Assembly: GCA_030145005.1 (NCBI GenBank)
Contig: JAQYWJ010000001.1
Span: forward strand, 1-62,227
Source: Desulfobacter sp.
Lineage (GTDB): Bacteria > Desulfobacterota > Desulfobacteria > Desulfobacterales > Desulfobacteraceae
Reading direction: 5' to 3'
DNA: 62,227 bases
The notes under the pieces were generated by a model. It ran no database searches and was not told the DNA's origin. It saw only the letters and a list, made by a program, of their open reading frames with translations. Positions 53,124-62,016 of the stretch are shown one piece after another; the stretch's first letter is position 1, and every line of letters starts with the position of its first letter. The translations under genes were made by a program, and so were the position numbers.

Positions 53124-56100
53124 TAAACAGATACTCCTGCACTTGCACTGCCGCCACCACCTACCGCACTATTTGCTGCGCCGAGCATATGATCGAATGC
53201 TTTTTCCGTGCGTTGCAAGCCGTCGAAGAATTCCGTTTCCAGTTCATTCAGCTTGTCGATAATAGGTTGCAATATGACAGTAAAGTCGATCTCTCCCAGT
53301 TTGTCTTCTAGCGCAGCCCAGGCCTGATCCATTGGTTCGCCGAGTATTGTCTTGGGATTGACCTTATCCACCAATCCGTTGATATCATCAAAAATGATCT
53401 GAATACTGTCTAGTAACTCAGACGGTTTGGTCTCATTCAGATGTTCACCAACATCAGCATGTACCACATCAAGTTGATCAATGACTCTTGATGGATCAAG
53501 CGCACTAATCATGGCGCGCACATCAGCAACAGCGTTATCAATATCGGTGGCAAGAAAATCAATCCTGATCCGGTCAACAATTCCTTTTATTTGATTGACC
53601 GTATCTTTCACTTCGTTAATCGCATCATCAAGATCAAGACCATCAATCAGCGCCAGGACCGCATCATAGGTTTCATCCAGCTCCGCAGAGATATCTTCGG
53701 GGCGGACGGGAATAACCTTTTCCTTTAAAGTCTCAAAGCGCGCATCCAGCTCTTCAAGGAAACGAGCCGGGTTAGCCAGGCGCATAATTCGTTTGAATGA
53801 TTCCTCGTTCAATAATTCCCTGGCGAACGGGGGCAGCATGTCCATCAGTCGGGTTTGCAATTCGTTATAGACGTCGACCAGGCCGCGCACATCGACATTG
53901 GTTTTCAGATTTTCAAGGGCGGTGATCAGGTTATTGTAGGTATTCACTATATCGTCTAGGAACAGTACCGGGTCTGCTTCTACAACCAGTCCCATCAGGT
54001 CCTGGTCGCCTGTGCCCTGTACCGCCAGACGGAGGTCAAAGTATTCGCCTTTAAGCTGGTTATAACCGGCAGAGACATTAACCGCCCTGACTGCAGCAAT
54101 AAGCTGGTCAATTTGATTATGCAGTGTTTGTGTTAATGTTTCCGGTTGCAGCTGTTCAAGCACCTGTAAGGGAGCCTGAAACATCTGATGTAATGCATTA
54201 ACTGTTTCCTGCTGGATATCTTCCAGAAAGCCCAGCAACGGCCCGGCCAGTTCCACCACAGGTTGGAAAACGACTGAAGGCTTGAAACGATCCAGCTCCT
54301 GTTCGATCTGGACAAATTCATCGGCAACAGGCGCCAGAATCTCTGATGGCCGGATATCACGCAGGTCATCCTGTGCTTTTGAGATTGCCGCCAGTAATTC
54401 ATCGAATACTTCGGTGACATTAAATTCGCTGACCAAGCCTTTAAGTTCATTTAGCGGATCATTGATCAGGGCTATAATTTCACTACCCTTTATTTCATCA
54501 AATATTGAAACAAAATCGGCAAATTTGTCTATCGCCGGGCTTAGAAGGACGCTGGGTTTGACGTCGTCGAAGGGATCAAGCACATATTTCTTATGCGCCT
54601 TGTCCAGCGGCGCCAGCATTGATTCAACGCTTAATGCGCCAAGTGATTCCTCAATTTTGTCAAATGCGGCAAACAAGCCGCTCAAAAGTTGCGAGGGACT
54701 GATTTCATCCAGTATCGACAGCGCCTCCTCATAGCGTTGCTGTAACTCCTCAATACCGGACTGCGGGATGGCCTTGATATTTTGAAACTGCTCACTTAAT
54801 GGTGATTTAACGGTACCGGTAAAATCAATATGAATGACCACTTCCAGCGCCAGTTTCAGAGCTTCACGGAGTATGTCGTTTAAGGAACCGGAATCAATTG
54901 ACTTTAGTTTCTCAGTGTTTTCATCTAACACATCAACGACCGGATCAATAATAATATCAAAATCAATCGGGATTAACTGTTCAATGATTTCATCAACCTT
55001 GGTTTTTAAATCTTCCAGCAACTGCGGCATATTGAGGCTATCAATATAGATCGTAAAGTTATTGATACCGGTAAGGGCCTGATCTCTATAGGAGCCAAGA
55101 GTGCCGTCAACTTCATCTAATAAAGCGGATACTTGTAAGATGGCCTGTTCGAGCCGCCCCTTGAGTGATTCAAGTTCTCCCTTGAGGCTAAAACTATCGG
55201 GGGCGGATGCATCTCCGCTGATGCTGTTCCTCATTGTCTCAAAAATTTCAGTAAGGCTGTCCTCAAAATGAAAACGAAAGGAACCATCGGGCTGGAATTC
55301 ACCGACACCTGAGGCCAATTCACGATACTGTGTTTGAATATCGTCAAAGTAGCTTTGGATTTGGCCGACAAAATCGGTAACACCCTGCTCAGCTGTGTAG
55401 GTGGCTTCGGCAACCGGGGTAAGCTGTTCATTCAGCACATCACCAATAGAAGGCAGATCAACTGTTTCGATTGTTTCCTGTAATGTATTAAAAAAGCCGA
55501 GCACTTCATCACGAACAAATGACAAGTCAATGTTCTCAATGGCTTCATCCAGCTTATCGAACAGGGCATTAAACGGGTCATTGATTTTCTGGACTTCATT
55601 AATGTTAACCCGTAGCGCGTTATTCAATTGTTTACGTAGATAATTTTCCAATGCATTAGCTTGAAATAGAGGATGTGCAGTGACCCCGCGTATATTTGAA
55701 AGCACCGGCCTAATATGTCTGTTCAGGTCGCGTAGTCCTCTTGTTATGGGAACTATGGATGTTCTGAATGTGGCATAGTCAGTATTAATTTGTGTTATAG
55801 AAGTGCTGTATAAACCGGTTAGCGTCGTTACAGCACTTGCCACCGGTTCCAATGCTGCCTGGAGACTATCCAAGATGGGAAATTCCTGGGTAAATCTAAT
55901 TATTGTTTGTACTTTTTCAAAGCCAAAAAGTTTCAGGGTTCTATCCAGGGCGCGCTGGTATATTTCGACTATGATATCTGCTGCATCGGATGAATCCGCG
56001 ACAGCCTCAATCAAGGGGGTAATCTCTGTAGAGAGACTCTGGATTGATGCAATCCATGCGGTGATGTCTTCAGCCTCTTTACCACCGAATTGGTTCAGGA

Positions 56101-56551
56101 GTGAGACAATTTGTTCTGTTAACGAGCTGATGACACCATTGCGATCCTCGGGGATGTTGTCAGAGATTTGCCTGATCGTGGTAATGATATTTTGTATGCC
56201 GGTAATTGCATCTCCAGAGAAAATATCCCTGGCATCCCTGAAATTATTGCCTATCTGTTGCAAATTTTCCGTCGGTATTAACTCGGTTACGGTCTTTAAA
56301 GCCGGATAAAGGTTGCTGACAGTAGAAACCGTATCAGTTAAATCACTGCTGAGTAAGCTGGAGAAATTGGCTGATATACTGTTCTCCACATCGTCAAATA
56401 ATTGCTGGGGAGGCTGCGCTAATAATCCTGCTGCACCAGCATAACCGGAGCCGGGAACGTCACCCTCCTGCTCTACTCCCAATAAGTCAATGGCAGTAGT
56501 CATAATGGTTTGCAAACTTTGCAAATTCTGAGTCAATGAAGCTTCCGGCAT
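53123..56551 (-). CDS. Long helical protein, tape-measure candidate
   Basis: 1142 residues, nearly all amphipathic helix, low in Cys and Trp. A short motif recurs about every 35-60 residues in the second half: PSQLLSGLFAAFDKIEESL, KPSVLLSPAIDKFADFV, RPSEILAPVADEFVQIEQEL, KPSVVFQPVVELAGPLL, KPSELLDSIQIIFDDI. There is no clear transmembrane segment as seen in many phage tape-measure proteins, and the last residues are Gly/Ser-rich. Position between the chaperone/hub-like genes and the baseplate genes matches a tape measure. If so, roughly 0.15 nm per residue would predict a tube near 170 nm. Confidence 0.72.
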   Translation of the reverse strand: MPEASLTQNLQSLQTIMTTAIDLLGVEQEGDVPGSGYAGAAGLLAQPPQQLFDDVENSISANFSSLLSSDLTDTVSTVSNLYPALKTVTELIPTENLQQIGNNFRDARDIFSGDAITGIQNIITTIRQISDNIPEDRNGVISSLTEQIVSLLNQFGGKEAEDITAWIASIQSLSTEITPLIEAVADSSDAADIIVEIYQRALDRTLKLFGFEKVQTIIRFTQEFPILDSLQAALEPVASAVTTLTGLYSTSITQINTDYATFRTSIVPITRGLRDLNRHIRPVLSNIRGVTAHPLFQANALENYLRKQLNNALRVNINEVQKINDPFNALFDKLDEAIENIDLSFVRDEVLGFFNTLQETIETVDLPSIGDVLNEQLTPVAEATYTAEQGVTDFVGQIQSYFDDIQTQYRELASGVGEFQPDGSFRFHFEDSLTEIFETMRNSISGDASAPDSFSLKGELESLKGRLEQAILQVSALLDEVDGTLGSYRDQALTGINNFTIYIDSLNMPQLLEDLKTKVDEIIEQLIPIDFDIIIDPVVDVLDENTEKLKSIDSGSLNDILREALKLALEVVIHIDFTGTVKSPLSEQFQNIKAIPQSGIEELQQRYEEALSILDEISPSQLLSGLFAAFDKIEESLGALSVESMLAPLDKAHKKYVLDPFDDVKPSVLLSPAIDKFADFVSIFDEIKGSEIIALINDPLNELKGLVSEFNVTEVFDELLAAISKAQDDLRDIRPSEILAPVADEFVQIEQELDRFKPSVVFQPVVELAGPLLGFLEDIQQETVNALHQMFQAPLQVLEQLQPETLTQTLHNQIDQLIAAVRAVNVSAGYNQLKGEYFDLRLAVQGTGDQDLMGLVVEADPVLFLDDIVNTYNNLITALENLKTNVDVRGLVDVYNELQTRLMDMLPPFARELLNEESFKRIMRLANPARFLEELDARFETLKEKVIPVRPEDISAELDETYDAVLALIDGLDLDDAINEVKDTVNQIKGIVDRIRIDFLATDIDNAVADVRAMISALDPSRVIDQLDVVHADVGEHLNETKPSELLDSIQIIFDDINGLVDKVNPKTILGEPMDQAWAALEDKLGEIDFTVILQPIIDKLNELETEFFDGLQRTEKAFDHMLGAANSAVGGGGSASAGVSV

Positions 56552-56569
56552 AAACTTATTCCTGTTTAT

Positions 56570-57169
56570 CTAATCATTCGTACCAAAAATATTCTGCAAA
56601 GGAGTCAACGCATCATCCAGGCCTGACATGGCGCTTGTCACGCCATCCAGAGCGGAGGTCAAATCATCTGTCGGGTCTGACAAATCGGGTACGCTGCCTA
56701 TTGAATCAATCACGTCCAGGGCTCCGGTTACTGAGTCGATAAAATTTCCGGCTTGGTCCAACAAATCCGTATCAATCCCACCCAATGGGTCTGGTGGTGG
56801 AGGCGGCGGCGGGCTTTCTTTTAATATGATGAAATAATCCATTTGATCCGGCTTCAAGCCGTTTTCTTCAAACCGCAGTGTTTCAATAATCACGTACTGC
56901 ACTTCAGTAGCCGTAACGATGTCACCGAGGAACGTCACGGGTTCTCCTTCGCGGAATTTGCCACGGAGTTCTTCTAAAAATTCGTTGCGTGTTTCATCTC
57001 CGTACAAACTACCGCATATCGCCACACGCGTTGGTCCGGTATTCATATCTTGAAACAGGCTGCCAACACGGCCCGGAATATCAAGCTCAACAAAATTTCT
57101 TTTTTCCAGTGATTGTATGAATTGGATACGTGGAATTTCCCAATCACCTAACACGGGTTTTACATTCAT
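56570..57169 (-). CDS. Tail hub/connector-like protein
   Basis: 199 residues. Residues 1-115 form a compact beta-rich domain (IQFIQSLEKRNFVELDIPGRVGSLFQDM; FREGEPVTFLGDIVTATEVQYVII) that resembles the N-terminal domain of Mu-type DNA-circularisation or hub-associated proteins, a weak recognition. Then comes a run of seven prolines (PPPPPPP) and a low-complexity Asp/Gly/Leu C-terminus. ATGA overlap with the preceding gene shows translational coupling. Exact role unknown. Confidence 0.7.
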   Translation of the reverse strand: MNVKPVLGDWEIPRIQFIQSLEKRNFVELDIPGRVGSLFQDMNTGPTRVAICGSLYGDETRNEFLEELRGKFREGEPVTFLGDIVTATEVQYVIIETLRFEENGLKPDQMDYFIILKESPPPPPPPDPLGGIDTDLLDQAGNFIDSVTGALDVIDSIGSVPDLSDPTDDLTSALDGVTSAMSGLDDALTPLQNIFGTND

Positions 57170-58497
57170 GACAAATCTACCCCATGACGCTTGGCTTGTT
57201 CCACAAGCACCTCATTAACTAAGGTGGTAAGCGCATCTTTATCCAGCGTATTCACCGCCATAGAGATAGCAAAATCTGCGCTTGTAGCGTTGCTAAGCTG
57301 CCTTGATGGAGTATCCCCTTTTTGCAAATGAAATTTCATACTCTGTTTACTGTGTGCGTCTTCTATATTTAAACGACTGTAATTGCCGCCCTGTTCATCA
57401 CTTTGAAGCGTATTTGAATCAATTTGCATCTTTGACTTTACACTCTTATCCGTTTGTGACAGCAGCAATTCCTCCGCCATCATGCCAATTTGGGCAAGAC
57501 TGTTTGATAAGGTTTGGCGGCTATTGATAGTTAAATCATTGCCGGCGACTTGACTGATGTTGGACTTCGCATCTTTTTCATACGTTCCGCCGGCACCGCT
57601 ATAGCTGCTGCTTGCCGGTGTATTATCCCGTTGCCCTTGCAGATGGCTTGCCGTATCTGAGTGCTTAAGCGATCGGCCCTTCAGTTCAGCAGGCCACGGC
57701 GCCATGGCTACGGAAGACGCGTCGGTCGATATAGTACTTGCCTTATTGAATGCGTTATCAGTACGTTCATGGAAACGCCGGTAATTACTATCCACATTAG
57801 CTTTCTTTTCCTGTTTAGCAGACGTTTCTTCATCCAGAATCCGCTTCACCAGGTTATCAACGACAACCAATGTATTTTCTAAAGCATCACCACTCTGTAA
57901 AGGGCTTTGATTTGTATTGGCTGCACTTGACAACGGTTCTATAGGGGCGTTAATAGAAGTTGCGACGTTCAAATTATCAAACCCTGACGCTTGTCGTACG
58001 GATTTATTATTGTGTTTCGTCGGTAGTTCTAACGTTGTATCTCGCACTGTGAACCGTTGCACACGCGAAACCGATGAAGCAGAATCGTTCATCGCAACAA
58101 CGTTGCCATTATTGCCTTTGCAGGGCGGACTTCCGTTGGTTGACTGACTCCGATGGTCCTGCTTATTGCGCTTTGCCAGCGAATTCGTTTGTGGCTCTCC
58201 GTCTTTTGGCTGTCTATCGTGATACCGCTCAGAATCGTTGTTGCGGTTACGCCGATGCGTTTTATCTGTCGCCGGATTAGTCCCTGTTTCAATATTCGTG
58301 TCGGACTGTAACCCATCAAAGGGCGAAAAATCCACTAGTGGCAAACTATCATTTAAATCCTCACATAGCCGTTCAACCAAGATTATGTTTTCCAAACCAC
58401 TGGGAAGCGGATGAGACAATGCATCAACCACATCTCGAAAAGACTTAACCGCCTGCCGCAAATTCTCTGATTGGTCACTATTTTTTTTCGACGCCAT
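57166..58497 (-). CDS. Asn/Ser-rich uncharacterised tail-cluster protein
   Basis: 443 residues, rich in Asn, Ser, Thr, Lys and Asp, predicted largely disordered (SSAANTNQSPLQSGDALEN); the last ~35 residues are helical (LDKDALTTLVNEVLVEQAKRHG). It has its own ATG with GAGGGG 4 nt upstream and overlaps the chaperone gene by 20 nt in another frame. In lambda- and Mu-type tails the gene between chaperone and tape measure is the GT extension, and this gene may play that role. An A8 run lies in the overlap. Confidence 0.7.
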   Translation of the reverse strand: MASKKNSDQSENLRQAVKSFRDVVDALSHPLPSGLENIILVERLCEDLNDSLPLVDFSPFDGLQSDTNIETGTNPATDKTHRRNRNNDSERYHDRQPKDGEPQTNSLAKRNKQDHRSQSTNGSPPCKGNNGNVVAMNDSASSVSRVQRFTVRDTTLELPTKHNNKSVRQASGFDNLNVATSINAPIEPLSSAANTNQSPLQSGDALENTLVVVDNLVKRILDEETSAKQEKKANVDSNYRRFHERTDNAFNKASTISTDASSVAMAPWPAELKGRSLKHSDTASHLQGQRDNTPASSSYSGAGGTYEKDAKSNISQVAGNDLTINSRQTLSNSLAQIGMMAEELLLSQTDKSVKSKMQIDSNTLQSDEQGGNYSRLNIEDAHSKQSMKFHLQKGDTPSRQLSNATSADFAISMAVNTLDKDALTTLVNEVLVEQAKRHGVDLS

Positions 58498-58963
58498 GTT
58501 CCCCTCGCAACATTTGCAGATTGAGTAACACTTGCCCCAACGTCAGCTCATTAACTTGCTGTGGTGTCCAACCAAACTCTTTGGCTAACACAAAGGCTGC
58601 TTTGATTAACGGCGCATCTACTGCTTCATTGATTTGCTCTTGGCTAGCGGTTATACCACTGATCTCGTTAACATGTTGCAATAAGTACTGGACTAACCCA
58701 ATGTGCATACCGTTGACCTGTGCTACGGTCATTTGCGGTTCCACCAGCGCACGCTGCACCATTAATGTCGCCATTAGAGAATCACTTTCTTTGGCGGCAC
58801 GGGAAATGAGCTGCAGATCGTGCACTGTGAGTGGACGTAATCGCACGGTATTTTTGGTGTCGGCATCATCATGTTGCTGTTCGGCCGGATGTAAGATATC
58901 GGGAGGAATCTCAATCTCGAAATCCAGGGTGCCGCCTGCCAATAATTCTTCACCGTTTAACAT
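58478..58963 (-). CDS. Tail assembly chaperone-like protein
   Basis: 161 residues. After a short polar N-terminus, VRLRPLTVHDLQLISRAAKES and LMVQRALVEPQMTVAQVNGM, then ASQEQINEAVDAPLIKAAFVLAKEFG, look like the small tail assembly chaperones (gpG/gp41 type) that bind the tape measure. Starts at the last base of the tube gene's stop (TAATG-type overlap) and is followed by the overlapping Asn/Ser-rich gene. The family assignment rests on gene position and general character. Confidence 0.7.
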   Translation of the reverse strand: MLNGEELLAGGTLDFEIEIPPDILHPAEQQHDDADTKNTVRLRPLTVHDLQLISRAAKESDSLMATLMVQRALVEPQMTVAQVNGMHIGLVQYLLQHVNEISGITASQEQINEAVDAPLIKAAFVLAKEFGWTPQQVNELTLGQVLLNLQMLRGEHGVEKK

Positions 58964-59457
58964 TACGCTGCATCCGCCACTGTCATATACAAGGCTTGAA
59001 AGCTAATTGATTCCATGAGGAAGTCATCTTCCGGCATGTTGTAATTCCAACTATCCAACTTAACACCATGCAATGTTACTGTGTTATTTACATCAGGGTT
59101 TGCCGGATTTTCCACCATTAACGTCACGTTAAAACTGGGTTGCGCCCAACTTGTGGCGGGACGGCTGGACGCCGCTTCGCCTAGTAACAGTTTTAACATT
59201 GCACCATTGATGTACGCCCGCCCGATGGTACCGCGTATGGTGACATTACCAGGCCGCAATTCCGTGGCATAACGTTGACCTATCTCATGGAACGCTTTGA
59301 CATCCGATTGTACTTCCACCGCGACATTCTGCACCCGGCCTACGCTAATCATGTCGTATTCGGTAAGGACCTCTTGGGCTTTCTCACCTTCAGTGCCTTC
59401 CGGGGTGGAAAGTGTTATTGAACCATCTGCGCCAGTGAATACATTTATGTTTGCCAT
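58963..59457 (-). CDS. Tail tube protein
   Basis: 164 residues. The beta-rich sequence MISVGRVQNVAVEVQSDVKAFHEIG and the DVNNTVTLHGVKLDSWNYNMPEDDFLMESISFQ region match the Hcp/gp19-like fold; 'PEDDFLMESISFQALYM' is the conserved end of contractile tube proteins. It forms the inner tube driven by sheath contraction. Only one tube gene is present. It lies 13 nt after the sheath gene. Confidence 0.88.
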   Translation of the reverse strand: MANINVFTGADGSITLSTPEGTEGEKAQEVLTEYDMISVGRVQNVAVEVQSDVKAFHEIGQRYATELRPGNVTIRGTIGRAYINGAMLKLLLGEAASSRPATSWAQPSFNVTLMVENPANPDVNNTVTLHGVKLDSWNYNMPEDDFLMESISFQALYMTVADAA

Positions 59458-59470
59458 GTCCTAAGCCTCC

Positions 59471-60547
59471 TTATGAAAGAGCCAATGTTACGCGGATGTA
59501 ATCAATGCTGAATGTGGGCTGCATAGCGACGTTGACAATAGCCCGCCCTGCAATTTCATCCGGACGTGTTGCGGTCACTTCGACTGAATAACGCGTCAGC
59601 GATTCATCTTGAACCATGGTGGTGAGAAAACCATCAATAGCACCCTGTAATGCTGCGCGCACGCGTTGGTTGTTTAAACGTCCGATAAAAGGATTACTCA
59701 CTTGTCGGATGCCGGCTTTAGCAAAATCGGTAATACGTCGCGTGGTAATTTGGCTAAACGGACCATTTTCAGAGGCTTGCGTCGTTAATCCCCGAACCAC
59801 ACGAATACCCCGGCGATCTTCCAATGCAGCGACACCACCTGTGAGTAAATCTTTGGTTTCTCCATAGGAAAATTTTTGTTCTAATTTAGTCACACCGGAA
59901 AGAACTTTATTGGTAGGACTTGTTTGCACTGCTAAGCTACTTATTAAGCCTGCTAATGCTGCCGCCGTATAGCGGCCATTTAACACAACGTCCGCCTCCC
60001 CGGCTGCGTCATAGGCATAGATACCCGGCGCGGTCATAATCACCCGTTTATTGGACGTCACCTGTCCGGTAATATCTGATGCTGCGGATTGGTCTGAGCC
60101 GATCACTGCAATCACGTCTTTGCCATTGCCCTCCGCACTGTCAACAATACTCCCTAACACCGCTTTTGCTTGATCTGTGGTCAATTCCGGCGCTACTAAT
60201 ATATTGACATTTTCTTTAATGACTTCATCAAATCCATCAGAAAAATCAGCTTGCGATGCCCCGGCTGCCAGCGAATGAGCATAAATCGTTCTCGCACCGT
60301 TTCTAAATAGCAGTTCGATGCTACGCGTTAGGTTTAACGTTTCGGCACTATAAGCATCGTACATTCCTAAAGTGGTTCGGGCCGTATCCCAATCCGATAG
60401 ATTGTGGGTTTCGCCATTCCCTTCACCGGCGGTTCCCACAATACCGATGTTTCCCGCTGAAATTCCGCCGGCACTAATCAGGGCTTCTGCTTGCACCCGT
60501 ATATACGTGCCTGGAATAATTTGTTCTGCAAATTGGTCTTCTGCCAT
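59471..60547 (-). CDS. Contractile tail sheath protein
   Basis: 358 residues. PGTYIRVQAEALISAGGISAGNIGIVGTA is the sheath N-terminal strand region; NVNILVAPELTTDQAKAVLGSIV is the nucleotide-like subdomain; GGVAALEDRRGIRVVRGLTT, ITTRRITDFAKAGIRQVSNPFIG and RVRAALQGAIDGFLTTMVQD form the C-terminal domain that makes the extended-to-contracted lattice. Short for a sheath (P2 FI ~396, Afp sheaths up to ~450). Strong AGGAGG ribosome-binding site. One sheath gene only. Confidence 0.93.
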   Translation of the reverse strand: MAEDQFAEQIIPGTYIRVQAEALISAGGISAGNIGIVGTAGEGNGETHNLSDWDTARTTLGMYDAYSAETLNLTRSIELLFRNGARTIYAHSLAAGASQADFSDGFDEVIKENVNILVAPELTTDQAKAVLGSIVDSAEGNGKDVIAVIGSDQSAASDITGQVTSNKRVIMTAPGIYAYDAAGEADVVLNGRYTAAALAGLISSLAVQTSPTNKVLSGVTKLEQKFSYGETKDLLTGGVAALEDRRGIRVVRGLTTQASENGPFSQITTRRITDFAKAGIRQVSNPFIGRLNNQRVRAALQGAIDGFLTTMVQDESLTRYSVEVTATRPDEIAGRAIVNVAMQPTFSIDYIRVTLALS

Positions 60548-60582
60548 GGACTCATCCTCCTGTTTAGTGCTGATTTACCTCG

Positions 60583-61680
60583 CTAATTTTGAAAATGAAC
60601 CAACTTAATGCGATAAAAATATGCTTGATTATTATTATGACACGCAAATCCAATTCTTCCCGCTTCCGTAATAGAACTATCTTCCCCTTGCAACGCAAAA
60701 TTATTGTCGATGAATAAAGTAAACTTGGAATCTTTCACAATGAGTTTTACTTGATAATGTACATCCATATCGTAACCTTGGGTATCATCCAACCCAGGCG
60801 TATCAAGAAAGCTGAATACACCGTCTACTTTTTTGCCCATTAATCGATAGTTGTGACGCGAGGACATTAAAAAGTAATAAAAATTTTCTGTATTCCGGAA
60901 ACGAAAAACAAAACCGATACCATCGGAATCCCCGGACTCCAAGTCAGCACTCAGAATAAAATTCTGCACTAACGGCCGTTGAGCCGTCTGCTTAAGCAGT
61001 AGATACGTGCCGGCTTTATCCGGGGTGGGCAACAGGTCGCCGCCATGGATATCAGAGAGCTGTTCAATACGAAATTCATCGCCATTATACGTCCAGTTAG
61101 AACTCCCTCCATGCGTGACCAGAGGATCATCAGCAACATCAAACAAGTCCAAAGCGTTGTCATCAAAACCGGTATTAATGAGAAACCTGGCCCCGTCTTC
61201 ACTAAGGTCCAAATCGTAATCAAGGGGAATCTCGTCCATCACCCCTTCTGCAACATCAGGCAGTTTCACATATTCATAAAGCACGGAAAAGTTAACATCC
61301 TGCGCCGCAACCATATTACTTCCATGGCTTGTCGTTGTTACCGGACCAAGGTCATTGAGTACGATACGATAAAGCCCGTTTTGAGAAAGCGTCTGACGAT
61401 CCTGGGTTAGAAAAATCCCGGTGAGATTGTCAACAATATTACTAAGCTGATCTTCATCCGCAGCTTTTGCTGTTATTACCGCAACCGTCTTGATGCGCCT
61501 CCCATAAATGGCACCTTTGGGATCCTCGTTTACGGCGATAAATCCGCCCAGGCCGATGGGAGTAATCCGTATGGCAGAAAATACCAGTCTTGGTTCATGG
61601 GCAGAATCAGTTACCGGGGGCATCATCCCCTCCAGCAAACTCCTTAGGCTAACCAAGGCTTCATTACTTATGAGATCCAT
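60583..61680 (-). CDS. Tail terminator-like protein fused to a lectin-like (LamG/concanavalin) domain
   Basis: 365 residues, first gene of the operon. Residues 1-145 (NEALVSLRSLLEGMMPP; AVITAKAADEDQLSNIVDNLTG; NFSVLYEYVKLPDVAEGVMDEI) resemble tail terminator/completion proteins. Residues ~160-365 are a jelly-roll (NFILSADLESGDSDGIGFVFRFRNTENFYYFLMSS; YQVKLIVKDSKFTLFIDN; EAGRIGFACHNNNQAYFYRIKLV), the pattern of LamG/thrombospondin C-terminal-like lectin domains. The fusion would decorate the distal end of the tail with a sugar- or surface-binding module. Ribosome-binding site GAGGG upstream. Confidence 0.75.
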   Translation of the reverse strand: MDLISNEALVSLRSLLEGMMPPVTDSAHEPRLVFSAIRITPIGLGGFIAVNEDPKGAIYGRRIKTVAVITAKAADEDQLSNIVDNLTGIFLTQDRQTLSQNGLYRIVLNDLGPVTTTSHGSNMVAAQDVNFSVLYEYVKLPDVAEGVMDEIPLDYDLDLSEDGARFLINTGFDDNALDLFDVADDPLVTHGGSSNWTYNGDEFRIEQLSDIHGGDLLPTPDKAGTYLLLKQTAQRPLVQNFILSADLESGDSDGIGFVFRFRNTENFYYFLMSSRHNYRLMGKKVDGVFSFLDTPGLDDTQGYDMDVHYQVKLIVKDSKFTLFIDNNFALQGEDSSITEAGRIGFACHNNNQAYFYRIKLVHFQN

Positions 61681-61758
61681 CCGGCTCCCTCGTTCTGAGA
61701 TGCTTATGAGACAGAATATTTCAATAAAGATAGATAAGAACTTGCTTTTAAATTAGCA

Positions 61759-61775
61759 GGCAAAAAGCATACCTG
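61759..61775 (-). promoter_or_regulatory. Candidate sigma-54 promoter of the tail-particle operon
   Basis: On the minus strand: CAGGTATGCTTTTTGCC. GG and GC are separated by exactly 10 nt, the fixed -24/-12 spacing, and the -12 element TTGC is complete; the -24 element matches TGGCACG at only GG, A and G. Transcription would begin about 68 nt before the first ATG. No enhancer site was identified. Confidence 0.4.
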
Positions 61776-62016
61776 TTTTTACACTCCCCCAGTAGCCCCA
61801 TTTAAGAGGGTTTTAGGTGTTTTGGGGTACTTTTTTATCAGTAAAAAATGTAATATTGTGTGAAATATTTTCCCTAATGATTTCCCACCGTTTTTCATAT
61901 AAATATCTATTTTTATATTTAAAATTCAAAATAGATCCCTATTACAAAAACTACATAGATATGCCGGCCTGACCTGGTTTTTCACCATGGTTCAGCCCAC
62001 AACGAAAGTTGAGAGA

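Noticed and set aside
29703..61680. The tail operon as a complete prophage or its remnant
   Set aside because: No capsid, portal, terminase, integrase, repressor or lysis gene, all genes look intact, and tail order is complete, so a dedicated tail-derived particle fits better than decay.
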